A stretch of DNA of 64,000 nt. Source: Wolbachia endosymbiont of Diaphorina citri (lineage in GTDB: Bacteria; Pseudomonadota; Alphaproteobacteria; Rickettsiales; Anaplasmataceae). Below are positions 19,437 to 29,268 of this stretch, one piece after another. The notes under the pieces were generated by a model. It did not search any database. It was not told the origin of the DNA and saw only the letters and a program-made list of their open reading frames with translations. The DNA is taken from positions 868,001 to 932,000 of the forward strand of contig NZ_CP051265.2 in the NCBI RefSeq assembly GCF_013096535.2, given 5' to 3'. A program made the translations under genes and the position numbers. How positions within the stretch are numbered: position 1 is the stretch's first letter; each line of letters opens with the position of its first letter.

Positions 19437-21917
19437 ATGAGTAAAAGATACATAGATAACAAAAAAGAGAACAGAGTTGACTTCATACTAAGAAATTATG
19501 GGGTGTCAATTATTGTGATGGCAGTCATTATGTTCTTACCTCCAATAGCAATATCAGTACTCTATTTTTCTAATGTATATAGTCAGCATGTTAATATAGA
19601 GATTAATTTATTAATTAGCATTCTAATGACTCTCTTTGTGGTATATAGTATAAAACGTTACAAGTATCTACTTAATATCATAGAATTTCAAAATGCAATA
19701 TTTGCAAATGCGCTGAATCATAATACAGAGTTTTGTCTCATTTTACATAAAGATGAGGGTATTATTTATGCTGATGCAAGGTTCTATGAAAGGTTTAAAG
19801 ATCACATAAACGATGATGTTACGCTAGATAAAATTCTTGAAGCAGGAGATGTTTCAGAAAAAGACAGAAAATCACTCTATCATGCGTTAAGAAATAACAC
19901 TTCTGTAAAAGTATGCATTTCCTTAAGCAAGAAGAGTAGAATATCTAACTTTCTTTTGCTCTCTGAACCAATACCGGATAATCCACAAATTGCTATAAAT
20001 AGTAATAAGACTTTAAATTTATCATTAGCCCCAATAGCAAGACCGAATGGGTATTTTGTACTGAAGGCAACACAGGTAAACAAAGAGCAGGTATATGAAG
20101 AGTTGATAGAGAAACACAATATAGCAACTTACGTTGCAAATACAAAAGGAGGTATCTTATCTGTAAATAAAAGATTTTTAGACATGTTTGAACTAAAAAA
20201 ATTGGAAAAAGGTAGCTCAATCAATGATTTTATATCTCAATCTAAGTATGACGATACAATAACCAAAAATGAAATTATGTTTTTTACTATAAGCGGTGCT
20301 CCATTTAAGGCTTATATGAGTACTGCTATATTTTGTGATAAATACAATCATAGCTATATACACGGCTTTATAACACCAACTGAATCAAATATTGTTGATT
20401 ATCAACTACACCCTTGTTTTACAAATTCGTCAATTGCTATTGCACAATGCGACATAAATGGCAATTTTATAAAGAAAAATATAGCATTAGTAAAACTTGC
20501 GGGGTCAAATAATGGTTCTATCTTTGCATTGATATCAGATGGTTATCATATGAAAGTGCGTGAATATTTTTCAAGTAATAGGATAAATAATGCGTCCTTT
20601 GATGTGCAGCTCAATAGCGGTAATAACATGAAAATATATTTTAATAAGTTTCTTCATAATAAAGTGATGTTCATACTTTGTTATTTTATTGATAATACTG
20701 AACGTAAAAAACTAGAGATAAAACTTGAGCATTATCAAAAGGTGCAAGCTATAGGGCAGTTAGCAGGTGGTATTGCACATGATTTCAATAATATATTAAC
20801 CGGAATAATAGGGTTTTGTGATTTGCTTTTACTCCAGCACTCAGCTAGCGATCCATCTTTTGGAGATATAATACAGATACAGCAAAATGCAAAACGTGGA
20901 TCAAATTTAGTAAGACAACTGCTTGCTTTTTCAAGAAGACAGACTTTGCAGCCAAAGATTATTAATGTAAATGGTACGATAGCTAATCTTTATGAAATGA
21001 TCAAAAGATTAATAGGTGAAAATATAAAATTTAATATTTATTATGGTAGCGATTTGGGTGCTGTTAGGGCTGACCAAGGACAATTAGAGCAAGTTATGCT
21101 TAACTTAGCAGTTAATGCTAGTGCTGCTATGGAAAAGGGGGGAGAGTTAACTATACGAACCTTTAATCAAAAGGTTGATTCATTAAATTCTACACCTCAG
21201 GATATGTTTTCTCCAGATAAGGAAACGATTGAACATGGGAATTATGTTGTGATCGAAGTGATTGATACTGGATGTGGAATGACGAGTGATATAATTGAAA
21301 AGGCATTTGATCCATTTTTTTCTACCAAAGATATTACTTCTGGTACAGGTCTTGGCCTCTCTACTGTATATGGCATTATTAAACAAACCGAAGGATACAT
21401 CTATGTTGCTAGCAAAGTGAATCATGGAGCTAAATTTAGCATATTTTTGCCCGTAGTTTACATATCGGATGAAAATGATAAAGAAGAAGATAGTAAAGAA
21501 ATAGAGAAACCAGTAGAGATTAAAGGTAATGGTATAATTTTATTAATTGAAGATGAAGATTCAGTAAGGGAATTTACTGCTAAGGCTCTTACAAGAAAAG
21601 GATTTAATGTAATAGAAGCGAGTATAGGCAGCGAGGCACTAGAGATCATTAGAAAAAAAAATCAACACATAGATCTAATAATCACTGATGTAATCATGCC
21701 AGAGGTGAGTGGTCCAGAAATAGTTAAAGAAACATTGATACATAGACCAAACATCAAAGTTATTTTTATTTCTGGATATGCAGAGGATGCTTTTTTAAAG
21801 AGCGATGAAATCAATATAGAAGACTTCCATTTTTTACCCAAACCATTTACTCTGAATGAGCTAGGAAATAAGGTTCAAAGTGTGTTACACAAGACAAAAA
21901 AAGGCAGTTTACTTTGA
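19437..21917 (+). CDS. cckA: Hybrid sensor histidine kinase/receiver (CckA-like)
   Basis: Two membrane helices near the N-terminus are followed by divergent PAS-like sensing regions. A HisKA dimerisation domain has the phosphorylatable His in GGIAHDFNNILTGIIGF, about residue 448 from this start. An HATPase_c domain (NLAVNASAAM, GTGLGLSTVYGI) and a C-terminal receiver follow; the receiver's phospho-acceptor Asp lies in IITDVIMPE near residue 751. This order is that of alphaproteobacterial CckA, which phosphorylates CtrA through ChpT to control the cell cycle. The ATG at 19437 is preferred over one 8 codons upstream, because only it opens with a typical polar N-terminus. Confidence 0.9.
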   Translation: MSKRYIDNKKENRVDFILRNYGVSIIVMAVIMFLPPIAISVLYFSNVYSQHVNIEINLLISILMTLFVVYSIKRYKYLLNIIEFQNAIFANALNHNTEFCLILHKDEGIIYADARFYERFKDHINDDVTLDKILEAGDVSEKDRKSLYHALRNNTSVKVCISLSKKSRISNFLLLSEPIPDNPQIAINSNKTLNLSLAPIARPNGYFVLKATQVNKEQVYEELIEKHNIATYVANTKGGILSVNKRFLDMFELKKLEKGSSINDFISQSKYDDTITKNEIMFFTISGAPFKAYMSTAIFCDKYNHSYIHGFITPTESNIVDYQLHPCFTNSSIAIAQCDINGNFIKKNIALVKLAGSNNGSIFALISDGYHMKVREYFSSNRINNASFDVQLNSGNNMKIYFNKFLHNKVMFILCYFIDNTERKKLEIKLEHYQKVQAIGQLAGGIAHDFNNILTGIIGFCDLLLLQHSASDPSFGDIIQIQQNAKRGSNLVRQLLAFSRRQTLQPKIINVNGTIANLYEMIKRLIGENIKFNIYYGSDLGAVRADQGQLEQVMLNLAVNASAAMEKGGELTIRTFNQKVDSLNSTPQDMFSPDKETIEHGNYVVIEVIDTGCGMTSDIIEKAFDPFFSTKDITSGTGLGLSTVYGIIKQTEGYIYVASKVNHGAKFSIFLPVVYISDENDKEEDSKEIEKPVEIKGNGIILLIEDEDSVREFTAKALTRKGFNVIEASIGSEALEIIRKKNQHIDLIITDVIMPEVSGPEIVKETLIHRPNIKVIFISGYAEDAFLKSDEINIEDFHFLPKPFTLNELGNKVQSVLHKTKKGSLL

Positions 21918-22002
21918 TCATTATTGGCAACAAAAAAAAATTCTAATGCAAAAATTTCTTGCATATATACAATAGAGTTATTTTATACATAAGATAAAAG
22001 GC

Positions 22003-22845
22003 GTGAGCAAGATCATTGCAATAGTAAATCAAAAGGGTGGAGTTGGTAAAACTACAACTAGTATAAATTTATCAACAGCCTTTGCTGCTGTGGGAAAAAG
22101 TACTTTACTGGTAGATCTTGACCCTCAAGGAAATGCTAGTACAGGACTTGGGATTTCTTATCGTAGCAGGGAAGAAAAAAATATATATAAAATACTGCTG
22201 AGCAGCGAAAGTGAATTGGTGGAATCTGCAATTTTCAATATAAAGGAAATTCCAAATCTATCGCTGATTTCATCAGTGGTTGACTTATCAGCTGCAGAAA
22301 TTGAGCTATCACAACTTGAGCAGGGAAAATTCGTACTAAAAGATACGCTGGAGAAAGTACGTAATAATTATGAGTACATAATCATCGACTGTCCTCCATC
22401 ACTTGGTCTGCTTACTATCAATGCCCTGACCGCTGCTGACTCTATTATTGTTCCTCTCCAGTGTGAATTTTTCGCTCTGGAAGGATTGAGCCATTTAGTT
22501 AAAACTGTAGAGCTAATAAAAAGAAATAACCTAAACCCTTTCCTGTTAATAGAAGGAATATTGCTCACAATGTATGACAGACGCAACAAACTTAGTGAGC
22601 AGATTAAAAATGATATTTGCCAGTATTTAAGTGATAAAGTATATAAAACTATTATCCCATTGTATGAGACCATTATTCCACGTAATGTACGGTTATCAGA
22701 AGCGCCTTCTCATGGAAAACCTGCTATTGTATATGATCTTAAGTGTCCTGGTGCACAAGCATATATAAGTTTGGCAAAAGAAATTTTAAAGAAACATATG
22801 AGCATCTGTAAAGAGAAAAAGCTGATAAGTGAAGGTGCAGCGTGA
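22003..22845 (+). CDS. parA: Chromosome partitioning ATPase ParA
   Basis: ParA drives segregation of chromosome origins with ParB. The deviant Walker A motif KGGVGKTTTSINL begins at residue 10, Walker A' is VDLDPQGNAS and Walker B is IIIDCPPSLGLLT. The start codon is GTG at 22003. The gene overlaps parB by 4 bases (GTGA), so the two are translationally coupled. Length 280 is that of a chromosomal ParA/Soj, without the N-terminal DNA-binding extension of plasmid ParA proteins. Confidence 0.97.
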   Translation: MSKIIAIVNQKGGVGKTTTSINLSTAFAAVGKSTLLVDLDPQGNASTGLGISYRSREEKNIYKILLSSESELVESAIFNIKEIPNLSLISSVVDLSAAEIELSQLEQGKFVLKDTLEKVRNNYEYIIIDCPPSLGLLTINALTAADSIIVPLQCEFFALEGLSHLVKTVELIKRNNLNPFLLIEGILLTMYDRRNKLSEQIKNDICQYLSDKVYKTIIPLYETIIPRNVRLSEAPSHGKPAIVYDLKCPGAQAYISLAKEILKKHMSICKEKKLISEGAA

Positions 22846-23717
22846 AGGACAGTAGGCGTTTAGGTAGAGGTCTTGCTGGCCTCATAGGCAATAATTATGA
22901 TAATAAAGAAGATCGACAAGAGTATTTGCCTATTTCATTACTGCACCCAAGCAAATTTCAACCGAGAAAACATTTTGACGAGGAGTCATTAAGAGAACTT
23001 GCAAATTCGATAAAGAAAAGTGGCATTATACAGCCTATCGTGGTACGCAAAGATTCAAATGATGATGGTTACGAAATAATAGCTGGGGAACGTCGTTGGC
23101 GAGCAAGCAAGATTGCAAATCTTGATAGTGCACCCGTTATCATAAAAGATCTGAGCAACAAGGAATGCTTGGAAGTATCCATTATTGAAAACATACAAAG
23201 GCAAGATATTAATCCAATAGAAGAAGGTGAAGCATATAGTAGACTAATAGATGAATTCTCCTATAAACATGAAGAATTAGCCTTAATTTTAGGCAAAAGC
23301 CGCAGTCACATAACCAATATGATTCGAATGTTATCACTTCCTGATGGAGTAAAAACAATGATCAACGAGAAAAAATTGTCTATGGGCCATGCAAGAGCGC
23401 TGGTTAATGTTAAAAATGCGGAAAGTATTGCAAAGAGAATAGTTTCTCAGGGCCTGAGCGTTAGACGAACTGAAAAATTGATAAAAGACTTACAACAAAA
23501 TAATGATCAAAAAGAGCATAAGTGTACTAAAAATCAAGATATGGCAGTACTAGAAGGAGCTATATATTCTCAGCTTGGGTTAAAGATCAAAATTAATGAC
23601 AGTAATTCTAAGGGTAAAGTCATGATACGTTATAACAACTCAAATGAATTGGATTTTATATTGAAAATTTTGAATAGAAAACTTGAATCAGCTATTAATG
23701 TCGAAAGTAGCTCATAG
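22842..23717 (+). CDS. parB: Chromosome partitioning protein ParB
   Basis: ParB binds parS and hydrolyses CTP to form a sliding clamp. The N-terminus LGRGLAGLIG is family typical. The ParB/Srx domain includes PIVVRKDSNDDGYEIIAGERRWRASK, with the GERR box, and ENIQRQDINPIEEGEAY. The DNA-binding helix-turn-helix is at ELALILGKSRSHITNMIRML. The GTG start at 22842 overlaps the parA stop. I saw no full parS palindrome inside the window, but I did not search exhaustively. Confidence 0.97.
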   Translation: MKDSRRLGRGLAGLIGNNYDNKEDRQEYLPISLLHPSKFQPRKHFDEESLRELANSIKKSGIIQPIVVRKDSNDDGYEIIAGERRWRASKIANLDSAPVIIKDLSNKECLEVSIIENIQRQDINPIEEGEAYSRLIDEFSYKHEELALILGKSRSHITNMIRMLSLPDGVKTMINEKKLSMGHARALVNVKNAESIAKRIVSQGLSVRRTEKLIKDLQQNNDQKEHKCTKNQDMAVLEGAIYSQLGLKIKINDSNSKGKVMIRYNNSNELDFILKILNRKLESAINVESSS

Positions 23718-23723
23718 GAATTT

Positions 23724-23780
23724 CTTGACAAACCTTTCCACTTTCCTTGTAATGAAAGTGAAATAGTGGAGTTTGTCAAG
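23724..23780. terminator. Large hairpin between convergent parB and ispDF
   Basis: CTTGACAAAC at 23724-23733 is perfectly inverted as GTTTGTCAAG at 23771-23780. TCCAC at 23737-23741 continues the stem with GTGGA at 23766-23770 after a 3-base bulge. An alternative inner pairing is CACTTTC/GAAAGTG (23739-23745 with 23754-23760). It lies 7 bases past the parB stop and 22 bases before the ispDF stop, the position of a bidirectional terminator. It lacks a clear U-tract. Confidence 0.5.
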
Positions 23781-23801
23781 TAAGTTATTTCTTTTCTACC
23801 T

Positions 23802-25007
23802 TCAATAAAAATTTGCATGCAATAGCACAGAAGCATACGTTGCTATTCCCTCATTTCTTCCAATAGAACCTAATTTTTCTGCTGTGGTTGCTTTGATATT
23901 TACGAATTCATCATTAATTTCTAATATTTTTGATATGAATTCCTTCATTCCTGCTTTGTAAGGCGATATTTTAGGCTCTTCACAAACTATAGTAATATCT
24001 AAATTAGACACGCTATATCCTTTTTCCTGTGCTTTTTTAGCAGCAAAGTCAAGAAAGTGAGATGAATTGCAATCTTTCCATTCAGAAGCATTGGAAGGAA
24101 AATGTTCTCCTATATCCCCACATCCCAGCGCTCCAAGTATTGCATCAACGATCGCATGTATTGCAACATCACCATCGGAATGTGCTTCTATTACCATGTT
24201 GTGCTCAATTTCTACACCACAAATCTTTATAAAACTCTTAGCATCATTTTGAACTTTAACAAATTTATGTATATCATAACCAGCGCCAGCGCGAAATTTT
24301 GGCTCTTCAAAGAGAAGTTTTGCCATATTGATATCCTCTTTTGTAGTTAACTTAAAATTGTTTTTCTCACCTTTAATAATCTTAACATGTTTTTTGTACT
24401 CCACCATTATTGATGAATCATCAGTAAATTCTTTGACTGACTGATGGCACGATAATAATTCTCTGAAATTAAAAATTTGAGGGGTTTGTATGGCTCTAAG
24501 TTTTTCTCTTGAAATCGTAGATTCAACGAAATTATTACTCACCAACGATATAGTATCCTCGACTTCTATTGCTGGAACTACTCCTGTATATTGACCATTA
24601 ATCATAGATTCAATCAAGTTATCTATTAGAATATTTGACACAAAAGGCCTACAAGCATCGTGTATAACGACGAAATCTGGATTGATCTTCTGCAAACTCT
24701 CCAGTCCGAGTTTAACTGAACTCTGCCTACTTTCTCCTCCGTATATTGGACTTAGTAATTTAGTATCTATAGTTGATGACGTAACTTCTTTATAGAAATC
24801 TTTTTGACTTTCATTTACTACCACTCTTATGTAACTTATGTACTGATTAGCTAAGAATTTTCTAATTGTGTGAAATAAAACAGACTTACCTGCCAGTTTT
24901 ATATACTGTTTAGGGATTTTGGCATTGCATCTACTGCCTACTCCTGCTGCAACTATTAATGCTGCTATCTTGTATTCCTCAAGTCTGTTAGTGTGCATTC
25001 TTATCAT
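23802..25007 (-). CDS. ispDF: Bifunctional IspD-IspF (MEP pathway)
   Basis: This is a fusion of CDP-ME synthase (IspD) and MEcPP synthase (IspF). Residues 1-230 are IspD, with the nucleotide loop ALIVAAGVGSRCNAKIPKQY, HDACRPFV and an RAIQTPQIF segment. Residues about 240-401 are IspF, starting RAGAGYDIHKF and carrying the metal ligands in IEAHSDGDVAIHAIVDAILGA, DIGEHFP and KATTAEKLGSIGRNEGI. Such fusions are known in alphaproteobacteria. The IspE step is not encoded in the window. The start is uncertain by a few codons (ATG at 25007 or 24998). Confidence 0.97.
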   Translation of the reverse strand: MIRMHTNRLEEYKIAALIVAAGVGSRCNAKIPKQYIKLAGKSVLFHTIRKFLANQYISYIRVVVNESQKDFYKEVTSSTIDTKLLSPIYGGESRQSSVKLGLESLQKINPDFVVIHDACRPFVSNILIDNLIESMINGQYTGVVPAIEVEDTISLVSNNFVESTISREKLRAIQTPQIFNFRELLSCHQSVKEFTDDSSIMVEYKKHVKIIKGEKNNFKLTTKEDINMAKLLFEEPKFRAGAGYDIHKFVKVQNDAKSFIKICGVEIEHNMVIEAHSDGDVAIHAIVDAILGALGCGDIGEHFPSNASEWKDCNSSHFLDFAAKKAQEKGYSVSNLDITIVCEEPKISPYKAGMKEFISKILEINDEFVNIKATTAEKLGSIGRNEGIATYASVLLHANFY

Positions 25008-25108
25008 TTTCGTTGTTAATACAAGTTATCTAGCATTTTAAAAAAGTTGATCCAATTCTCAAAAAAGAATATTCTTTTACTAGGTGTAATATATGCTAGA
25101 GGGAAATA

Positions 25109-25996
25109 ATGCACGTTGCTAAGTATAATAAAGAAAATAAGATACATCTTATATTTTTTCATGGAATAGTGATAATTATAAAAATGCATCCAGGTATATA
25201 CAAGATAGATCTACATATCTCCATAGGTCTAATTTCTACACTCATGCACATAAATACCCAATTGCATTTCAAAACTATATAACTTACGCAATAGCTAGTT
25301 TCTTGTTTTTAGGAACATCAATACTATTACCAACTTTAATGTTACTTACTAATCCAATGACATCTAGGACAGCAAGTTTAGCCATCTTAGCAGCTTTAAC
25401 TTGACCTTTTTATCTGTACCACCACTCATGATTCCGTTTATAAATAAGAATCAAAGCTTGTCTCAGCTTTCAATAAAAGAAATCAGTAAATTAATTGACA
25501 ATGGTGTGAAGCCTGAAAACATTATCTTCTCGGCCATTCCTTTGGAGGAGCAATTGCATCAGAAGTGCTGAAATATTTTATAGACAGAGATATTAAACTT
25601 GGAGGTATTATTTTTACCAGTACTTTCAGCTCTTTTCACAATGCAATAAAGCATTTTCGAATTCCTCAGACAAAAATTCTAAGCATACTACCCTCTTGTT
25701 TGTTAAAAAAAATGCTTAAGGTCCTAAATTTAGATTTTGATATAGTAAGCAATATACAAAGGCTACAAAATGATAATATATCAATAGTGGTCATTAATCA
25801 TGAAAGAGATACCTTAATACCATATCCTGCACAATTAGCAAAAGGACTAGAAGATAATCAATCGTTAAATAGAAATTTGACCAAAATCGTTAATTTGAAA
25901 AGCTTTGAATATGACCCGCACAACGGGGTTTTATCTGGTTGGGAATTGGATGAAAATTTAGCTGATCTAATACTTAATAAAACAATGAATAGATAG
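25109..25996 (+). pseudogene. Frameshifted alpha/beta-hydrolase (lipase-like)
   Basis: Pieces of a serine hydrolase occur in different frames. HLIFFHG, an oxyanion-type motif, starts near 25139. An NSDNYKNASRYIQDRSTYL-type stretch follows after a one-base shift, then two hydrophobic segments ending in a TGA near 25400. The nucleophile elbow GHSFGGAIASEVLKYF at about 25537-25580 is out of frame with PENIIF just upstream. The C-terminal 143 residues (25565-25996) remain open and include the Asp (HERDTLIPYP) and His (DPHNGVLSG) regions. At least three lesions are visible, so the gene is dead. Confidence 0.7.
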
Positions 25997-26045
25997 TATT
26001 TACAAAAAACTGTATATTTTTTGGTAAATCGGCTATGTTAAACAT

Positions 26046-27119
26046 ATGCAAAAACGTCATATAACTATTTGTTGTGTAATACTTTTTATAATAGGGGCAT
26101 TATTTTTGATGCGTCCTATGATTGTTCCGTGTCTAATATCCCTTTTTGTTGCACATTTGTTTAACCCGCTAGTAACCAAGTTTGAAAAATATAGAATACC
26201 GCGTTCATGTTCTGTAGTTTTTATAACACTTGCCTTATTGATAGCTTTTATATTAGTTATTACATTTGTTTTACCTATTATATATTTTCAAATTACTTTA
26301 ATATTAAATTTCTTAGTGAATAAGATACCTTCATTAAAGCTTAAAGTGATTCCTTCTGTATTAGAATTTCTTAATATAAAAACTGAAGATAGTTTATTTG
26401 ATCACTTGTCTAAAAATCTAGTAGAAAATTACAGTGATTATATATCTTATTTTATCAATGCTCTTAGCATGGGCAGCAATCTTATAATTCAAGTGTTAAG
26501 TTCAAGCTTTAGTCTGATTTACATTACATCATTAATATCTATTACGCTTGTGGTGTTTTTCTATGTATTACGTGATTGGCCTTTAATTGTAGAAAAAGCT
26601 AGTAAACTAATTCCCATTAGTTACAGAGAAAAAGCTGCAGATTATTTTTTCAAAGTAGATTTCATTATATCTAATTACCTAAAGGGACAGTTAAACGTAT
26701 GTATATTCATGATGATCTTTTATTCCGTAGGCCTTAGCATAATCGGGCTGAAGCATTCTGTATCTATTGGAATTTTATCAGGAACATTAACATTTATACC
26801 TTACATAGGGCCATTATTATACACTATTATCGGATTTTTGAGCGCCATTACTCAATTTAGTGGATGGTTTGAAAGTGCTGCTGTCTTGCTATTATTTAGT
26901 GTTGGACAATTAATAGACTCAAGCATATTAGTTCCTTTATTAATAGGAAAAAAAGTTCATATACATCCAACTATCATTATTTTGGGAGTTGTCATATGTA
27001 CCTCATATTTTGGGTTTATAGGTATATTATTTTTTATTCCAATAATAGCAATGTTCAGTGTATTAGTAGAATATGCAGTCAATAAATATTTTGAAAGTGA
27101 GCTTTATAAAAATGGCTAA
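26046..27119 (+). CDS. AI-2E family (PerM-like) membrane permease
   Basis: The 357-residue polytopic protein has the AI-2E family layout. Three helices sit in the first 90 residues (MRPMIVPCLISLFVAHLFNPLV, where PLV ends helix 2). A soluble loop is followed by the C-terminal block VSIGILSGTLTFIPYIGPLLYTIIGF, QLIDSSILVPLLIGKKVHIHPTIII and GFIGILFFIPIIAMFSVLVEY. Members are exporters of diverse small molecules, and the substrate here cannot be read from sequence. It starts 49 bases after the hydrolase relic and is followed by the Hda-like gene, an arrangement common in Rickettsiales. Confidence 0.9.
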   Translation: MQKRHITICCVILFIIGALFLMRPMIVPCLISLFVAHLFNPLVTKFEKYRIPRSCSVVFITLALLIAFILVITFVLPIIYFQITLILNFLVNKIPSLKLKVIPSVLEFLNIKTEDSLFDHLSKNLVENYSDYISYFINALSMGSNLIIQVLSSSFSLIYITSLISITLVVFFYVLRDWPLIVEKASKLIPISYREKAADYFFKVDFIISNYLKGQLNVCIFMMIFYSVGLSIIGLKHSVSIGILSGTLTFIPYIGPLLYTIIGFLSAITQFSGWFESAAVLLLFSVGQLIDSSILVPLLIGKKVHIHPTIIILGVVICTSYFGFIGILFFIPIIAMFSVLVEYAVNKYFESELYKNG

Positions 27120-27224
27120 TTAGTTCACGATAAAAAGAAAAAGGATCTCTGATACATTTGAGAAATGCAAGTAAATTCTTATGCAAAAATTATTATCAAA
27201 AAGTAGAGATGTTAGAGGCTTTAC

Positions 27225-27860
27225 GTGCAATTAAATTTATTTAACAATAATCAAGTTGATTATTGCTGGCAAAACTATATCACCTTAGACGAAAATAAGC
27301 ACGTATATAACTCAATAGTTAATGATTTATCTTGGAAATGCCTGATTCTTTTTGGACCTAACAGCTCTGGAAAAACTCACCTTGCTCATATTTGGCAATC
27401 AATAAACAATGCAATTTTTATCAATGTGAATAATTTTGTAAGCGAGATTAGGTATAGCAATGCGTTTATTTTAGAAGATGTACAAAACATAAAAGATGAG
27501 GCAATGTTGTTACATTGTTACAATTATATGAAAGAAAATGATAAGAGATTGCTAATCACTTCTTCAATTTCACCAAAAAAGCTTAACTTCAAACTCAAAG
27601 ATTTAAGCTCTCGAATATTGTCAACTATCAGCGTAAAAATTTTACCTGCAAGCGAGGAATTATTAAGAATTATGCTAATAAAACAATTTTCAGATAAACA
27701 ATTAAAAATTGATCTAAAGGTAATTAATTATATTCTAGCAAGGATAGAACGTTCTTTCCACAGCATTAATAAAATTATAGAAAAAATAGATAGTGAATCT
27801 ATAGGATCAAATGTAACCATTCCTTTTATTAACACTTTATTAAAAAAAAGTCCCAAGTGA
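27225..27860 (+). CDS. DnaA/Hda-like replication-initiation regulator
   Basis: The product is a short DnaA-type AAA protein without the DNA-binding domain. It has the P-loop LILFGPNSSGKTHLAHIW (about 38-55), a Walker B-like AFILEDVQNI and the sensor region KLKDLSSRILSTISV. At 211 residues it corresponds to HdaA, which promotes hydrolysis of DnaA-ATP and limits re-initiation. The start is GTG at 27225, because the N-terminal QLNLFNNNQ is the clamp-binding-type motif of Hda proteins (QL-x-L-F). It follows the AI-2E permease on the same strand. Confidence 0.85.
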   Translation: MQLNLFNNNQVDYCWQNYITLDENKHVYNSIVNDLSWKCLILFGPNSSGKTHLAHIWQSINNAIFINVNNFVSEIRYSNAFILEDVQNIKDEAMLLHCYNYMKENDKRLLITSSISPKKLNFKLKDLSSRILSTISVKILPASEELLRIMLIKQFSDKQLKIDLKVINYILARIERSFHSINKIIEKIDSESIGSNVTIPFINTLLKKSPK

Positions 27861-28071
27861 TTCCTTTTGCTGCAAGACATTTGTTATATATATTAAAAAT
27901 TTATTAATACCCATACAATAATGAAGTTGAAATCACTATTTCTTTATGTTAAAATTATAATAAATACTATGATGTAATAAGAATGAACAGACATAGCTAA
28001 GGGATATTTTATATGATAGTAAAACTTACTTTACAGGATGTTTTTTATAGATTTGATGTTATAATTAAAAT

Positions 28072-28242
28072 ATGGTAAAAATAAGATCAAATTTGAAAAA
28101 AAGGTTAAAACAAAGGTTTGTAGTACTTACTTTATTGGTAAATGTTTTATTTATCTCATATTTTCTTATAAAAAATACAAAAAATACTTTTAATCAAATT
28201 ATAGTCAAAGAAATAAATATAGGAGATGATAATGAAAAATAA
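28072..28242 (+). CDS. Small single-helix membrane protein overlapping xerD
   Basis: A 56-residue frame has a strongly basic N-terminus (VKIRSNLKKRLKQR), one hydrophobic helix at about 17-34 (VVLTLLVNVLFISYFLI) and a short polar tail. Its stop overlaps the xerD start by 11 bases. The positive-inside pattern and tight overlap suggest a real small bitopic protein, but no family is recognised. The remaining gap 27861-28071 shows nothing but AT-rich sequence. Confidence 0.45.
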   Translation: MVKIRSNLKKRLKQRFVVLTLLVNVLFISYFLIKNTKNTFNQIIVKEINIGDDNEK

Positions 28243-29218
28243 ACAACCACAAAATAAAAAAGAGGATCTTTACATAACGTATTACATAGATACTTTGGTT
28301 TCCGAAAAATCTTCTACACAAAATACTTGGGAAAGTTATCGCTCAGATTTACATCAACTTGAAAAATTTTTATTAGAAGTAGGCACTACCTTAGTTGGTG
28401 CAAGTAAAGCTAATATTAAAGATTATGTAAACTTTTTACGTACACAAAAGAAATATAAAACTAGCTCTATATCAAGAAAAATATCTGCTATCAAAAATTT
28501 CTATAAGTGCCTATTTAATGATGGAATAATAGATTTTAATCCAGCACCGGCTAATGATAATGAATTAAGAAATCCAAAGGTTTCCCGTCCTTTGCCTAAG
28601 TATTTAAGTGTTCAAGAAATATTTTTGCTCATGGAAACAGTAAAAAAATCAGCAAGCGGATCGAATAAAGAGATAAGCAGTAAAAGGCTATGTGCAATTT
28701 TAGATATTCTTTACTCTTCCGGGATGCGTGTTTCTGAACTAACCAATATGAAGTTATGTGAAGTATCACATTTAGTAAACAGTAATGGTAAGGAAGGCTA
28801 CATAATAATAAAGGGAAAAAGTGGCAGAGAAAGGCAAATCTTTTTTAATGAGCAAGCATTGCAAAGCCTTAAAGATTATTTATCACTTCGTGACAATCTG
28901 CTCCCTAACAACAAAAAATCTGATTGGCTATTCCCAGGTGATAAACCTAATAAACCAATTACAAGGCAAAGAGTTGGTCAATTAATAAAGGAATTAGCAA
29001 GAAAATGCAATATTGATGAAAATAAAATCTCTCCACATGTGATTAGGCATTCTCTTGCTACCCATCTACTGAATAGCGGAGCAAATATTGTGCTGATACA
29101 AAAAATTCTTGGCCATACTAATCTTTCTACAACACAAATATATACTCATATTGCTAACGAAAAGTTAAAGGACAAATTAGCTGATTCTCATCCTATTACT
29201 CAGATGATCAATAATTAA
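28232..29218 (+). CDS. xerD: Site-specific tyrosine recombinase XerD
   Basis: XerD with XerC resolves chromosome dimers at dif. The N-terminal SAM-like core-binding domain (residues about 10-110) precedes the catalytic domain. The catalytic set is complete: Arg168 (SSGMRVSEL), Lys198 (IKGKSGRER), His271-x-x-Arg274 (SPHVIRHSLATHLL), His297 (LGHTNLSTTQ) and nucleophile Tyr306 (QIYTHIA), counted from 28226. The C-terminus is XerD-like. The ATG at 28232 is chosen because AGGAG (28221-28225) sits 6 bases upstream; another ATG lies at 28226. No XerC partner is in the window. Confidence 0.9.
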   Translation: MKNKQPQNKKEDLYITYYIDTLVSEKSSTQNTWESYRSDLHQLEKFLLEVGTTLVGASKANIKDYVNFLRTQKKYKTSSISRKISAIKNFYKCLFNDGIIDFNPAPANDNELRNPKVSRPLPKYLSVQEIFLLMETVKKSASGSNKEISSKRLCAILDILYSSGMRVSELTNMKLCEVSHLVNSNGKEGYIIIKGKSGRERQIFFNEQALQSLKDYLSLRDNLLPNNKKSDWLFPGDKPNKPITRQRVGQLIKELARKCNIDENKISPHVIRHSLATHLLNSGANIVLIQKILGHTNLSTTQIYTHIANEKLKDKLADSHPITQMINN

Positions 29219-29268
29219 ACTTATTGCTTTTAGTTTTGTAGTAAAGTTAAATTCAAATAAGTTTACGT

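Noticed and set aside
22003..23717. Plasmid-type partition locus or origin next to parAB
   Set aside because: ParA is the short chromosomal type, no parS palindrome or DnaA-box cluster was seen nearby, and the surroundings are housekeeping genes.
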